Below, piece after piece: positions 51,552 through 63,037 of a stretch of DNA of 64,000 nt. Position numbers and translations under genes: made by a program. Under the pieces are notes generated by a model. The model was given only the letters and a program-made list of their open reading frames with translations. It was not told the origin of the DNA and did no database searches. Origin of the DNA: an uncultured Bacteroidia bacterium (lineage in GTDB: Bacteria > Bacteroidota > Bacteroidia > Bacteroidales > UBA932); assembly GCA_902801205.1 (NCBI GenBank), contig CADCHE010000011.1, positions 1-64,000 on the forward strand, in the 5' to 3' direction. How positions within the stretch are numbered: position 1 is the stretch's first letter; every line of letters begins with the position of its first letter.

Positions 51552-55079
<3,528 letters not shown>

Positions 55080-55104
55080 ATCGCAGGTGGATGTATGTGG
55101 TTTT

Positions 55105-55998
55105 CTATAGAGTTGTAATACCTTCGATGAGGATGCCTTCCTTCCCGGCGGCGATGCGCTTCACAAGGCCCTGCAGCACGGTACCGGGGCCGACTTCCGT
55201 GAAGGATTCCGCACCGTCGCGGAGCATGTTCCCGACGGTCTGCGTCCATTTCACGGGAGAGGTGAGTTGCTTGAGCAGCTGCTCTTTGATGAGGACGGGA
55301 TCCGTCGTGGGTTCGCCGGTGACGTTCTGGTAGACGGGACAGACCGGGGCGACGATGGGCGTGGCTTCGATGGCCTTGCCCAGTTCCACGCGGGCCGGCT
55401 CCATGAGCGGGGAATGGAACGCGCCGCCGACGGCAAGGGGAAGGGCGCGTTTGGCACCCGCTTCCTTCGCCTTCGCGCAGGCGGCCTCGACGGCTTCACG
55501 CGCGCCGGAAATGACCACCTGGCCGTTGCAGTTGTAGTTGGCGGGGATGACGGTGCCTTCGCAGGAGGCACAGATCTCCTCCACCTGCTCGTTCGACAGG
55601 CCGATGACGGCAGCCATCGTACCGGGCACTTTCTCGCAGCATTTCTGCATTTCGGTCGCCCGCAGGTGGACGAGGCGCAACGCATCTTCAAACGCGACGG
55701 CGTCGGCCGCGGCGAGGGCGGAGAATTCGCCCAGGGAGTGGCCGGCGACCATGTCGGGCCGGAAGTCCTCCAGGCACTTGGCCAGGACGACGGAGTGCAG
55801 GAAGATGGCCGGCTGGGTGACCTGCGTTGCTTTCAGGTCTTCCGCCGTCCCTTCGAACATGATGTCGGTGATTCGGAATCCAAGGACCTCGTTGGCTCTC
55901 TCAAGCAGTTCCTTCGCCTTGGGGAGGCTATTGTAGAGATCTTTCGCCATTCCAGGGAATTGCGACCCCTGACCGGGGAAAAGATAGGCTTTCTTCAT
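55105..55998 (-). CDS. fabD: malonyl-CoA:acyl carrier protein transacylase
   Basis: The product has 297 residues from the ATG of MKKAYLFPGQGSQFPGM; a GTG four codons upstream is an alternative. The active serine is Ser88 in GHSLGEFSALAA. The catalytic His is in GGAFHSPLMEPA and the Arg in HLRATEMQ. It loads malonyl groups onto ACP for fatty acid synthesis. No other fab gene is near; it shares a strand with the PFOR gene, which supplies acetyl-CoA. Confidence 0.96.
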   Translation of the reverse strand: MKKAYLFPGQGSQFPGMAKDLYNSLPKAKELLERANEVLGFRITDIMFEGTAEDLKATQVTQPAIFLHSVVLAKCLEDFRPDMVAGHSLGEFSALAAADAVAFEDALRLVHLRATEMQKCCEKVPGTMAAVIGLSNEQVEEICASCEGTVIPANYNCNGQVVISGAREAVEAACAKAKEAGAKRALPLAVGGAFHSPLMEPARVELGKAIEATPIVAPVCPVYQNVTGEPTTDPVLIKEQLLKQLTSPVKWTQTVGNMLRDGAESFTEVGPGTVLQGLVKRIAAGKEGILIEGITTL

Positions 55999-56026
55999 AA
56001 GAAATTTCACTTTATTTCATATTAGG

Positions 56027-56034
56027 CAAAAATA
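56027..56034 (-). promoter_or_regulatory. -7 element of the fabD-PFOR unit
   Basis: TATTTTTG on the minus strand fits TAnnTTTG and lies 28 bases before the fabD ATG. Confidence 0.5.
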
Positions 56035-56089
56035 CATAAATATCCTGTAAAAACCGAATTTCTTTGTGTGTATTTTTAAAGAAAATGTT

Positions 56090-56097
56090 TACCTTTG
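56090..56097 (+). promoter_or_regulatory. -7 element of tRNA-Arg (CCG)
   Basis: TACCTTTG lies 16 bases before the tRNA. A TTTG 23 bases further up is at a longer than usual distance. Confidence 0.6.
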
Positions 56098-56113
56098 CAT
56101 CCGTATCCGATAC

Positions 56114-56185
56114 GCCCCTGTAGTTTAATGGATAGAATTTCGGATTCCGGTTCCGACGATAGGCGTTCGATTCGCCTCGGGGGTA
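56114..56185 (+). tRNA. tRNA-Arg (anticodon CCG)
   Basis: A full cloverleaf of 72 bases is present. Acceptor arms are GCCCCTG and CGGGGGT with discriminator A. The D arm contains AATGGATA. The anticodon stem TCGGA/TCCGA carries the loop TTCCGGT (anticodon CCG), and the T loop is GTTCGATTC. CCA is not encoded. Confidence 0.95.
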
Positions 56186-56189
56186 CAAG

Positions 56190-56238
56190 GAGGATGGCTG
56201 CGAAAGTCTGTGTGACATGCCGGCCATCCTCTTTTTTT
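56190..56238 (+). terminator. terminator after tRNA-Arg (CCG)
   Basis: GAGGATGGC (56190-56198) and GCCATCCTC (56223-56231) are followed by seven T. The loop is 24 bases. Confidence 0.85.
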
Positions 56239-56240
56239 GT

Positions 56241-56248
56241 TATCTTTG
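56241..56248 (+). promoter_or_regulatory. -7 element before the membrane-protein/GNAT pair
   Basis: TATCTTTG lies just behind the tRNA terminator and 21 bases before the ATG of the 566-residue protein. Confidence 0.55.
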
Positions 56249-56269
56249 CGGAAACAAAGGACATTACCC

Positions 56270-57970
56270 ATGTGCAACGCCCCGTTGAGATACCCCGGTT
56301 TCTCCATCGTCTTCATCCAGACCTTCTCCCTCCATCACGAGCGGAAGTTCTACGTGAAAGAACTGCTGGACCCGGAGCGCCCGGAAGGGCAGGAAAACTA
56401 CGCCCCCTGTTTCAACAAAGCCGGCTCCGTCTTCATTGCGCGGGCGGATGAACTGGACGTTCCCATCGCACGGAGCGGCCGCAACATTGAAGAGCAGATC
56501 TTCATCCTCCACAGCAAGAAGGACGAAGCGGTCCGGAACGTACGCCGCTGCTCGCTGCGCGGTTTCGATTTCGAGATGCCGCTGAAAGGCCAGACCTTCT
56601 CCGGACACTGTAACGTGGAAATGTCCCTGTTCTTCGGCCATGTCGTCTCGCTGACCTACCGTTTCCTGTTCGATGGCGCCTCCTGCCGGATGACCCGCAC
56701 CGCCACGACGGACGACCTGATCGCCCTGCTGTCCATCTGGCTGAGCGCCGAATTCTGGAGCAAGGACATGGCGCAGGAGGAAAACGGGAAAGACCACTGG
56801 TCCCAGACCGACATCAACTTCGAAAGCCGCTTCTCCGTCCGGAACCTCCGTTACGGCGTGGACGGCGCCTACCTTCCCGATGGCGAATCGCTGGAAATCA
56901 AGGGGAAAGGCCGCTATTTTGACCAGATTGCCTTGCGCTACAAGCTGTTCCTCTACAAGCAGTGCACGCAGGACAAGCCGGAGTATGCCCGCCGGGGCCG
57001 GCATCCGTTCAAGTTCCCCGGCACCACCGAGAACGACCTGCACTATGCGATGGCGGACATCTGGGAGAACATCGCCCACCCGGAAGGAGGGAAGGGCGGC
57101 CCCGACCTCTTCAGCCTCTCCCGGAAGCCGGCGCTCAGCGAGGCGCAGATCGTCGACCATATCCGAAACGAGCACAAGAGCGAGCTGATCGGTCTGCTTA
57201 CGCTCTATCCTTCGGAGTGGCCCTACCGCGACCCGGCCGCTTACGAGGAAGTCTGCGGGGAGAACATCGCCATCGACACGGACGACCTCGTCCTGGCCGG
57301 AAGTTCCGTTTGCATGGTGCTGGGCACCTACGGCCGCCGTGGCGCGGAATCCAAAGGCGTGGACTGGAAGAAGCACCTTGCGGAGCGGATGCGCTACCAT
57401 GTCTCGTGGCCGGAGTACCTCGTGATCCTGCAGATGGTCCTCGCGCGGAAATACGTGCTGGGCTATGTGGCGGACCGCCTGATCGAAGCGACGGACGATC
57501 ATCGGATGCGGCGCTCGCCGGACCGCCTGATCCGCGACAATGCCGAACTGAGTGTCCGCCTCTCCCGGATGCTCCTCCGGCTCGACGTGGTCAAGATGTC
57601 CAAGTTCCCTTCACATAAGGTGATGTACGACCGCACGGTGCGCCGTCTGGAACTCGATGCGGACCAGGAGAAAGTCTCCTCCTTGATGGAAACGCTGGAC
57701 AACAGCCTGCGCAACATCAGCGACTCGAAGTCGGCCCGGTCCGAGAACATGCTGAACCTGATCCTCGGTTTCATTTCCGTGGCTTCCGCCTTCCAGCTGT
57801 TCTTCATGGAGACGCGGATGCCGTTCCTCGACTATCTGGGCATTGCCGACCGGCCCGTCATTTCGACGGTCGTCATCGCCCTGGTCGCCGCCATCGCCTT
57901 CTTCGCCATCCTGTACCTGCTGGTACATGGACTGAAAGATTTTATTGTCAGACACTTGCAAGAAAAATGA
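56270..57970 (+). CDS. unrecognised protein with large soluble part and two C-terminal membrane helices
   Basis: The product has 566 residues from the ATG of MCNAPLRYPGFSIVF; the codons before it lie in the tRNA terminator and promoter. I do not recognise a family. Residues 1-470 look soluble, mixed alpha/beta, with many Arg, Asp and Trp. A predicted helical stalk (about 455-490, DQEKVSSLMETLDNSLRNISDSKSARSE, split here by eye) leads into two membrane helices (about 492-512 and 535-560) and a short basic end. This layout recalls CorA-type metal channels, in which a cytosolic domain and long helix precede two C-terminal helices, but the G-M-N motif of CorA is absent. The gene overlaps the acetyltransferase gene by 4 bases (ATGA). 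Confidence 0.8.
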   Translation: MCNAPLRYPGFSIVFIQTFSLHHERKFYVKELLDPERPEGQENYAPCFNKAGSVFIARADELDVPIARSGRNIEEQIFILHSKKDEAVRNVRRCSLRGFDFEMPLKGQTFSGHCNVEMSLFFGHVVSLTYRFLFDGASCRMTRTATTDDLIALLSIWLSAEFWSKDMAQEENGKDHWSQTDINFESRFSVRNLRYGVDGAYLPDGESLEIKGKGRYFDQIALRYKLFLYKQCTQDKPEYARRGRHPFKFPGTTENDLHYAMADIWENIAHPEGGKGGPDLFSLSRKPALSEAQIVDHIRNEHKSELIGLLTLYPSEWPYRDPAAYEEVCGENIAIDTDDLVLAGSSVCMVLGTYGRRGAESKGVDWKKHLAERMRYHVSWPEYLVILQMVLARKYVLGYVADRLIEATDDHRMRRSPDRLIRDNAELSVRLSRMLLRLDVVKMSKFPSHKVMYDRTVRRLELDADQEKVSSLMETLDNSLRNISDSKSARSENMLNLILGFISVASAFQLFFMETRMPFLDYLGIADRPVISTVVIALVAAIAFFAILYLLVHGLKDFIVRHLQEK

Positions 57971-58497
57971 AAATACTTCCCGCACAGCTTCAGGACGCAC
58001 CGGTCCTCTCGGACATGTTCTTCGCCCATCTCGATGCCGACCCTTCCTATATCTCACACGGAGAAATGCAGATGGGGGTTGGAACGGGGTGTTTTACGGA
58101 AGATGGCACCTTGCTGAGCGCTGTCGCCCCGGACGGGCGTGAAAAATGGATGCGCTACATCCTTGCCCACATGACGGCTCCGGAAGAGGCTGCGGTCTGG
58201 AAGGCCGTCGACGACGACGGAACCATCGTCGGCTTCTGTGTGGCGGACATCGAAGAAGACGGGGACGCTCCGTTCGGGGTGGTCTGCGACGTGCTGGTGA
58301 GTCCCACCTTCCGTGGCGGCGGCGCCGGCGGTGCGCTCCTGTCCACGGCCATCGGCTGGCTGCGCGGACAGGGCGTCCGGGATATCTACCTGGAATCGGG
58401 GAAGGACAACCATGCTGCCCACCGCTTCTTCGAGAAGCGGGGATTCCATCACGTCAGCAACATTTTCAAACTGGACAACAACGCGTTTCCCAAGTAG
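57967..58497 (+). CDS. GNAT family N-acetyltransferase
   Basis: The product has 176 residues. The acetyl-CoA site is in VCDVLVSPTFRGGGAGGALLSTAIGWLRGQG (R-x-x-G-x-G type, near residues 110-125), and the C-terminal part has YLESGKDNHAAHRFFEKRGFHHVSNIFKL, a classical GNAT end. The substrate is unknown. Its ATG overlaps the stop of the preceding membrane-protein gene, so both are made together. That coupling suggests a shared task. Confidence 0.9.
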   Translation: MKILPAQLQDAPVLSDMFFAHLDADPSYISHGEMQMGVGTGCFTEDGTLLSAVAPDGREKWMRYILAHMTAPEEAAVWKAVDDDGTIVGFCVADIEEDGDAPFGVVCDVLVSPTFRGGGAGGALLSTAIGWLRGQGVRDIYLESGKDNHAAHRFFEKRGFHHVSNIFKLDNNAFPK

Positions 58498-58506
58498 GAA
58501 AGCGCC

Positions 58507-60831
58507 TCAGGACTTGCACCAGCGGTCGAGCCATTCGAAGTAGCTGCGGTGCCAGAACAGTGCGTTCTGGGGCCGCAGGATCCAGTGGTTCTCCTGCGGG
58601 AAGACAATGAGTTTCGAGGGAACGCCCATCATCTGGGCGGCGTTGAAGGCGGCCATGCCCTGGTCGTAGGGGATGCGGTAGTCCATCATGCCGTGGATGC
58701 AGAGGATCGGCGTGTGCCACCGGGTGACGTTCGCCGCGGGGGAGTTGGCGTAGTGGCGGATCGCCTTCGGGGCGTCGCTCCAGGGCGATCCGGCTTGCTG
58801 CATGCCGCCGAAAGTCTTCCCGTCACCGGCGGGGCCGGTCTGTCCCGGGGTGTAGGCATATTCCGTCAGGCCGCCGTTGTCCCAGTTCGGGAACCACATT
58901 TCCTCGGTCTCGTAGTACATGTATTTCTCGTCGAAGATGCCGGCGTGCGCGATGAAACAGTCGTAGGTGTCGCCGTGGATGCCGGCCATGTAGTAGACGC
59001 TGTAGCCGCCATAGGAGGCGCCGCAGCCGGCCATCTTGCCGATCCAGGGCTCCTTCTTCAGCTCCCGGGCAGCGCTCAGGTAGTCCTGCATGTTGCGGCC
59101 GGGGTAGTCGCCGCTGATCTGTTCGCACCATTCCTGGCCGAAGGCCGTCGTGCCGCGCCGGTTGGGCAGGATGACGACATAACCCTGGGCGGCCATCAGG
59201 CGGTAGTTCCAGCGGTAGCTCCAGCCCTGGCTGAGGGTACCCTGCGGGCCTCCGAGGAAGATCTCGATGGCCGGATACTTGCGGGCGGGATCGAAGCCGG
59301 GCGGCAGGAGGACCCACGTGAGCATCTTCTTCCCGTCGACGGTGTCGATCCAGCGCGCCTGGGTCTCGTAGGGGGCGAGGGCGCCGATGATGTGCCCGTT
59401 CTCGTCGGTCAGGCGCTCGAACGTGCCTTCCGCTTCGTGTACGCAGACGAGCTCGTTCGGGAATTCCATCGAGCAGTAGGAGGCGAGCAGGTCGCCGCCG
59501 CGCAGGGCGAAGGGCGAGTTGAAATCGTACCAGGCGTCATCGGGGGTGATCCGCACCGGAACGGGCGCGATGTCGTGGTGCGCCTCCGCCGTCAGGGCGC
59601 CTGCCAGCGCGTCGACCTTGAAGATGCCTTGCAGGCCGTTGACGAGGGCGTTGAAATACAGGTAGTGTCCGTCTTCGGACCAGACGGGTCCCGCGGCGTT
59701 GTAGTCGAATCCGGTGGAGACGTCACGTGCTCCGAGAACGGCCGGCAGGGCGGTTTGCCCTTCGCCCTCCGCCTTGTACTGCAGGTCGGCCACCATCAGG
59801 CGCGTTTGGTCGGCCTCATAGCCGTTGCGCGCCATGCTCAGGAAAGCGATGTGCTTCCCGTCCGGGCTCCAGACCGGGTCGGTGTCGTAGCCTCCGCCCA
59901 TCGGGATGACGGCCGTTTCGCCGGTAATGATCTTGTAAATATAGATTTCCGTATCCGTCGAGAAGGCGTATTCCTTTCCGGTCTCCACCTTCTTGCAGGA
60001 GTAGGCGACCATCTGCCCGTCCGGGCTCCAGGAGAGTTGTTCCATCCCGCCGAACGGCTCCGTCGGGAGTTCATACTTCCCGGCATCCGCGCCCAGGATA
60101 TTGAGCGCGTTCGCTTCGGTGATGCAAGCCTCCGTTCCGCCCAGGGGCGCGACATAGGTCTGCGGGCGTTCGGTCGTCCAGTGGTCCCAGTGCCGGTACA
60201 TCAGGTCTTCGGTGACGTAGGCTTCGGCCTTGTCGAGGGCGGGGTCGAAATCCTTCGGGGTCTTGACCGCGCCGGGCACCGTGCTGCTGAAGAGCACCTG
60301 GCTCTGGTCGGGACTGAGCGAGAATTCCCCGATGCCCGCCGGGATGTCCGAGAGGCGGACGCGACCCTTCAGTGCATCCGCGTCGGGAGCATCCTGTCCG
60401 CCTTCCACGGCGCGGGCGCCGCGCAGGTCGAGGGACGCTTTCCACAGCTGGCCGCCCTGGACGTAGAAGAGACTGCTCCCGTCAAGCGACCAGCGGGCGC
60501 ACGAGAGGCTCTGCCCGTCGGCGGTGAGCTGGATCCGGTCGCCCTGCCGGAAGGATGCAGTGTCCTCCAGGCAGGAGAGGAAAAGGTTCCTGCAGGAGCG
60601 GTTTTCTTCAATGGAGGTGTAGCTGACACCGTACAGGACGAACTTGCCGTCCGGGGACAACTGCGGGTCGGAGAGACGCCCCAGGGAGAGAAGGGCTTCC
60701 GGAGTCATTTTTCCGTCCGTGATCTCGGGGCGGGCGGGCCCGATGTAGCGGGAATCGGCTTCCTGCTTGGGAGTACAGTTCGTCATCATGAGGACAGCGG
60801 CCGCAACGAGGGCCTTATAAACGGATTGCAT
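58507..60831 (-). CDS. S9 family (prolyl oligopeptidase-like) lipoprotein
   Basis: The product has 774 residues. MQSVYKALVAAAVLMMTNCT ends in a lipobox-like TNC, so it is probably a lipoprotein. The N-terminal beta-propeller has repeats such as PDGKFVLYGVSYTS, SPDGQMVAYSCKK and SPDGKHIAFLSMA. The C-terminal hydrolase has the serine in GCGASYGGYSVYYM, the Asp in HGMMDYRIPYDQG and the His in FPQENHWIL. It likely splits short peptides in the periplasm. TATCTTTG on the minus strand at 60872-60879 is its likely -7 element. Confidence 0.92.
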   Translation of the reverse strand: MQSVYKALVAAAVLMMTNCTPKQEADSRYIGPARPEITDGKMTPEALLSLGRLSDPQLSPDGKFVLYGVSYTSIEENRSCRNLFLSCLEDTASFRQGDRIQLTADGQSLSCARWSLDGSSLFYVQGGQLWKASLDLRGARAVEGGQDAPDADALKGRVRLSDIPAGIGEFSLSPDQSQVLFSSTVPGAVKTPKDFDPALDKAEAYVTEDLMYRHWDHWTTERPQTYVAPLGGTEACITEANALNILGADAGKYELPTEPFGGMEQLSWSPDGQMVAYSCKKVETGKEYAFSTDTEIYIYKIITGETAVIPMGGGYDTDPVWSPDGKHIAFLSMARNGYEADQTRLMVADLQYKAEGEGQTALPAVLGARDVSTGFDYNAAGPVWSEDGHYLYFNALVNGLQGIFKVDALAGALTAEAHHDIAPVPVRITPDDAWYDFNSPFALRGGDLLASYCSMEFPNELVCVHEAEGTFERLTDENGHIIGALAPYETQARWIDTVDGKKMLTWVLLPPGFDPARKYPAIEIFLGGPQGTLSQGWSYRWNYRLMAAQGYVVILPNRRGTTAFGQEWCEQISGDYPGRNMQDYLSAARELKKEPWIGKMAGCGASYGGYSVYYMAGIHGDTYDCFIAHAGIFDEKYMYYETEEMWFPNWDNGGLTEYAYTPGQTGPAGDGKTFGGMQQAGSPWSDAPKAIRHYANSPAANVTRWHTPILCIHGMMDYRIPYDQGMAAFNAAQMMGVPSKLIVFPQENHWILRPQNALFWHRSYFEWLDRWCKS

Positions 60832-60871
60832 AAGCTGGGTTGTTTAATCGGACGGAAAGACCATCCGGACA

Positions 60872-60879
60872 CAAAGATA
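60872..60879 (-). promoter_or_regulatory. -7 element of the S9 peptidase gene
   Basis: TATCTTTG on the minus strand lies 40 bases before the ATG, in the gap shared with recG. Confidence 0.55.
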
Positions 60880-60899
60880 GTGAAAAAGGATTTTTTTTC

Positions 60900-60907
60900 T
60901 AAATTTG
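60900..60907 (+). promoter_or_regulatory. -7 element placed directly before the recG start
   Basis: TAAATTTG ends only 4 bases before the ATG at 60912. If used, it would give a leaderless or nearly leaderless recG transcript. Confidence 0.5.
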
Positions 60908-60911
60908 TGTG

Positions 60912-63029
60912 ATGTATGTGAACGATCCATTGGAGACGGGAGTCCAGTTCCTCCCGGGCGTAGGGCCGCGGCGCGCCGCCCTGCTGGCCTCCGAACTGTC
61001 CGTCCGGACGGTGGGGGACCTGCTGCGCCTGTATCCTTTCCGGTATATCGACCGGAGTTCCATCCTGCGGATCGCGGACGTGCGGAGCGACGCCGCCTAT
61101 GTCCAGATCCTGGCGCGGGTCGTCTCTGCCGAACTGGCCGGAAAAGGCGGGAAGCGGCTCAGCGTCGTCGTCCAGGACGATTCCGGGCAGATGGAGCTGG
61201 TCTTCTTCCGTGGGGTGAAATACACTGCGGACCGGCTCAAGCCCGGCAGTGTCTTCCTTTTCTTCGGAAAGCCTGCGGTCTTCAACGGACGCCTGAACAT
61301 GGTGCATCCCGAAATCGACTTCCCGCCGGCGGAAGGGGCGCGCAGCTTCGCGGGGACACTCACCGGCGTCTATCCTTCGACGGAGAAGCTTTCCGGCGGC
61401 GGTATCACCGGCAAGGTGATGAACCGCCTGATGGCCGCGGCCATCGAGTCCGGCCTCCCGGCCGTGCAGGAAACCCTTCCGGAATATATCCTGCGGGAGA
61501 AGGGCCTTTGCAGCCTGCGTTTTGCGCTGAAACACATCCATTTTCCGGACAGCGGAGAAGCCCTGTCCCGGGCCCGCCACCGGCTCAAGTGGGAGGAACT
61601 TTTCCTGCTGCAGCTCTCCCTCCTGAAACAGAAATACGTCCTCAGCCGTTCTGAGAACGGGATCCCGATGCCCAAGGTCGGGCCGGCCTTCAATGCCTGT
61701 TTCAACGCCCTGCCCTATGCGCTGACCGGGGCCCAGAAGCGGGTGATCAAGGAAATCCGCGCCGACCTCATGAGCGGGCACCAGATGAACCGGCTCCTGC
61801 AGGGCGACGTCGGGTCCGGCAAGACGATGGTCGCCGTTCTGTCGGCCCTCATCGCCGTGGGCAACGGCTACCAGGCCTGTCTGATGGCACCTACGGAAGT
61901 CCTTGCCCGTCAGCACTATGCAAATATTTCCCGGTACCTGGCGCCGACCGGAGTCCGCTGCGAACTGTTGACCGGTTCCGTCACCGCGGCCGCCCGCCGT
62001 CCGATCCACGAGGGGTTGCGCGACGGTTCGGTCGGGATCCTGATCGGTACCCATGCCCTGCTGGAAGACCCTGTCGTCTTCCAGTCGCTCGGCCTGGCCA
62101 TCATCGACGAGCAGCACCGTTTCGGCGTGGACCAGCGCGCCCGCCTGTGGGCGAAGGGCGCCGGCGGCCGGCCGCCGCACATCCTGGTGATGACGGCGAC
62201 ACCGATCCCGCGCACCCTGGCCATGACCCTGTACGGCGACTTGGATGTCTCGGTCATCGACGAGATGCCTCCGGGGCGGAAACCGGTCAAGACCATGTGT
62301 ATCGGGGAAGGGCAGCGGCCCGCCCTCTACCGGTTCATGAAGAAGCAGATCTCCCTCGGCAGGCAGGTTTTTGTGGTGTATCCGCTGATCTTCGAGAGCG
62401 AGAAAGTCGATTACAGGAACCTGGAGGTGGGTTACGAGCAGGTCCTGTCGCATTTCCCCGAGCGGGAAGGATACAAGGTGGCGATCGTCCACGGACAGCA
62501 GACGTCCGAAGTCAAGCAGTTCAACATGAACGCTTTCGCCGCCGGCCGCGCGCAGATCCTGGTTTCAACGACGGTCATCGAAGTGGGCGTCGACGTGCCG
62601 AACGCCTCGGTGATGGTCATCGAGAGCGCCGAACGCTTCGGCCTTTCGCAGCTGCATCAGCTGCGCGGCCGCGTGGGGCGGGGCAGCGAAGCGTCTTTCT
62701 GCGTGCTGATGCACGGGGACAAGGTGTCGAAAGAATCCCGCCGCCGGCTCGACCTGATGTGTGCTACCGAGAACGGCTTCGATCTGGCGGAGGAAGACAT
62801 GAAGATGCGCGGGCCGGGTGATCTGGAGGGGACGCAGCAGAGCGGCCTTCCCGTGGCGCTGAACATCGCCTCCCTCGTTCACGACGGCGACCTGCTGGCC
62901 GATGCGCGCAGTTATGCGGGCCATGTGCTCTCGCGCGATCCGGACCTTTCTGCGCCGGAGAACGCACCCGTCGCCGCGGCGCTCCAGGCGCAGCGGATCG
63001 AAGTGCGGGATTACAGCAAGATTTCCTGA
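60912..63029 (+). CDS. recG: ATP-dependent DNA helicase RecG
   Basis: The product has 705 residues from the ATG of MYVNDPLETG (a GTG one codon earlier is possible). The N-terminal wedge domain includes LPGVGPRRAALLASE and an OB fold. The helicase core has LLQGDVGSGKTMVAV (Walker A), LAIIDEQHRFGVDQR (DEQH), MTATPIPRTLAMTLYGDLD and the motif VI region QLRGRVGRG. RecG reverses stalled replication forks and resolves branched DNA. It converges with pdxA, 8 bases apart. Confidence 0.97.
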   Translation: MYVNDPLETGVQFLPGVGPRRAALLASELSVRTVGDLLRLYPFRYIDRSSILRIADVRSDAAYVQILARVVSAELAGKGGKRLSVVVQDDSGQMELVFFRGVKYTADRLKPGSVFLFFGKPAVFNGRLNMVHPEIDFPPAEGARSFAGTLTGVYPSTEKLSGGGITGKVMNRLMAAAIESGLPAVQETLPEYILREKGLCSLRFALKHIHFPDSGEALSRARHRLKWEELFLLQLSLLKQKYVLSRSENGIPMPKVGPAFNACFNALPYALTGAQKRVIKEIRADLMSGHQMNRLLQGDVGSGKTMVAVLSALIAVGNGYQACLMAPTEVLARQHYANISRYLAPTGVRCELLTGSVTAAARRPIHEGLRDGSVGILIGTHALLEDPVVFQSLGLAIIDEQHRFGVDQRARLWAKGAGGRPPHILVMTATPIPRTLAMTLYGDLDVSVIDEMPPGRKPVKTMCIGEGQRPALYRFMKKQISLGRQVFVVYPLIFESEKVDYRNLEVGYEQVLSHFPEREGYKVAIVHGQQTSEVKQFNMNAFAAGRAQILVSTTVIEVGVDVPNASVMVIESAERFGLSQLHQLRGRVGRGSEASFCVLMHGDKVSKESRRRLDLMCATENGFDLAEEDMKMRGPGDLEGTQQSGLPVALNIASLVHDGDLLADARSYAGHVLSRDPDLSAPENAPVAAALQAQRIEVRDYSKIS

Positions 63030-63037
63030 GAAACGCG

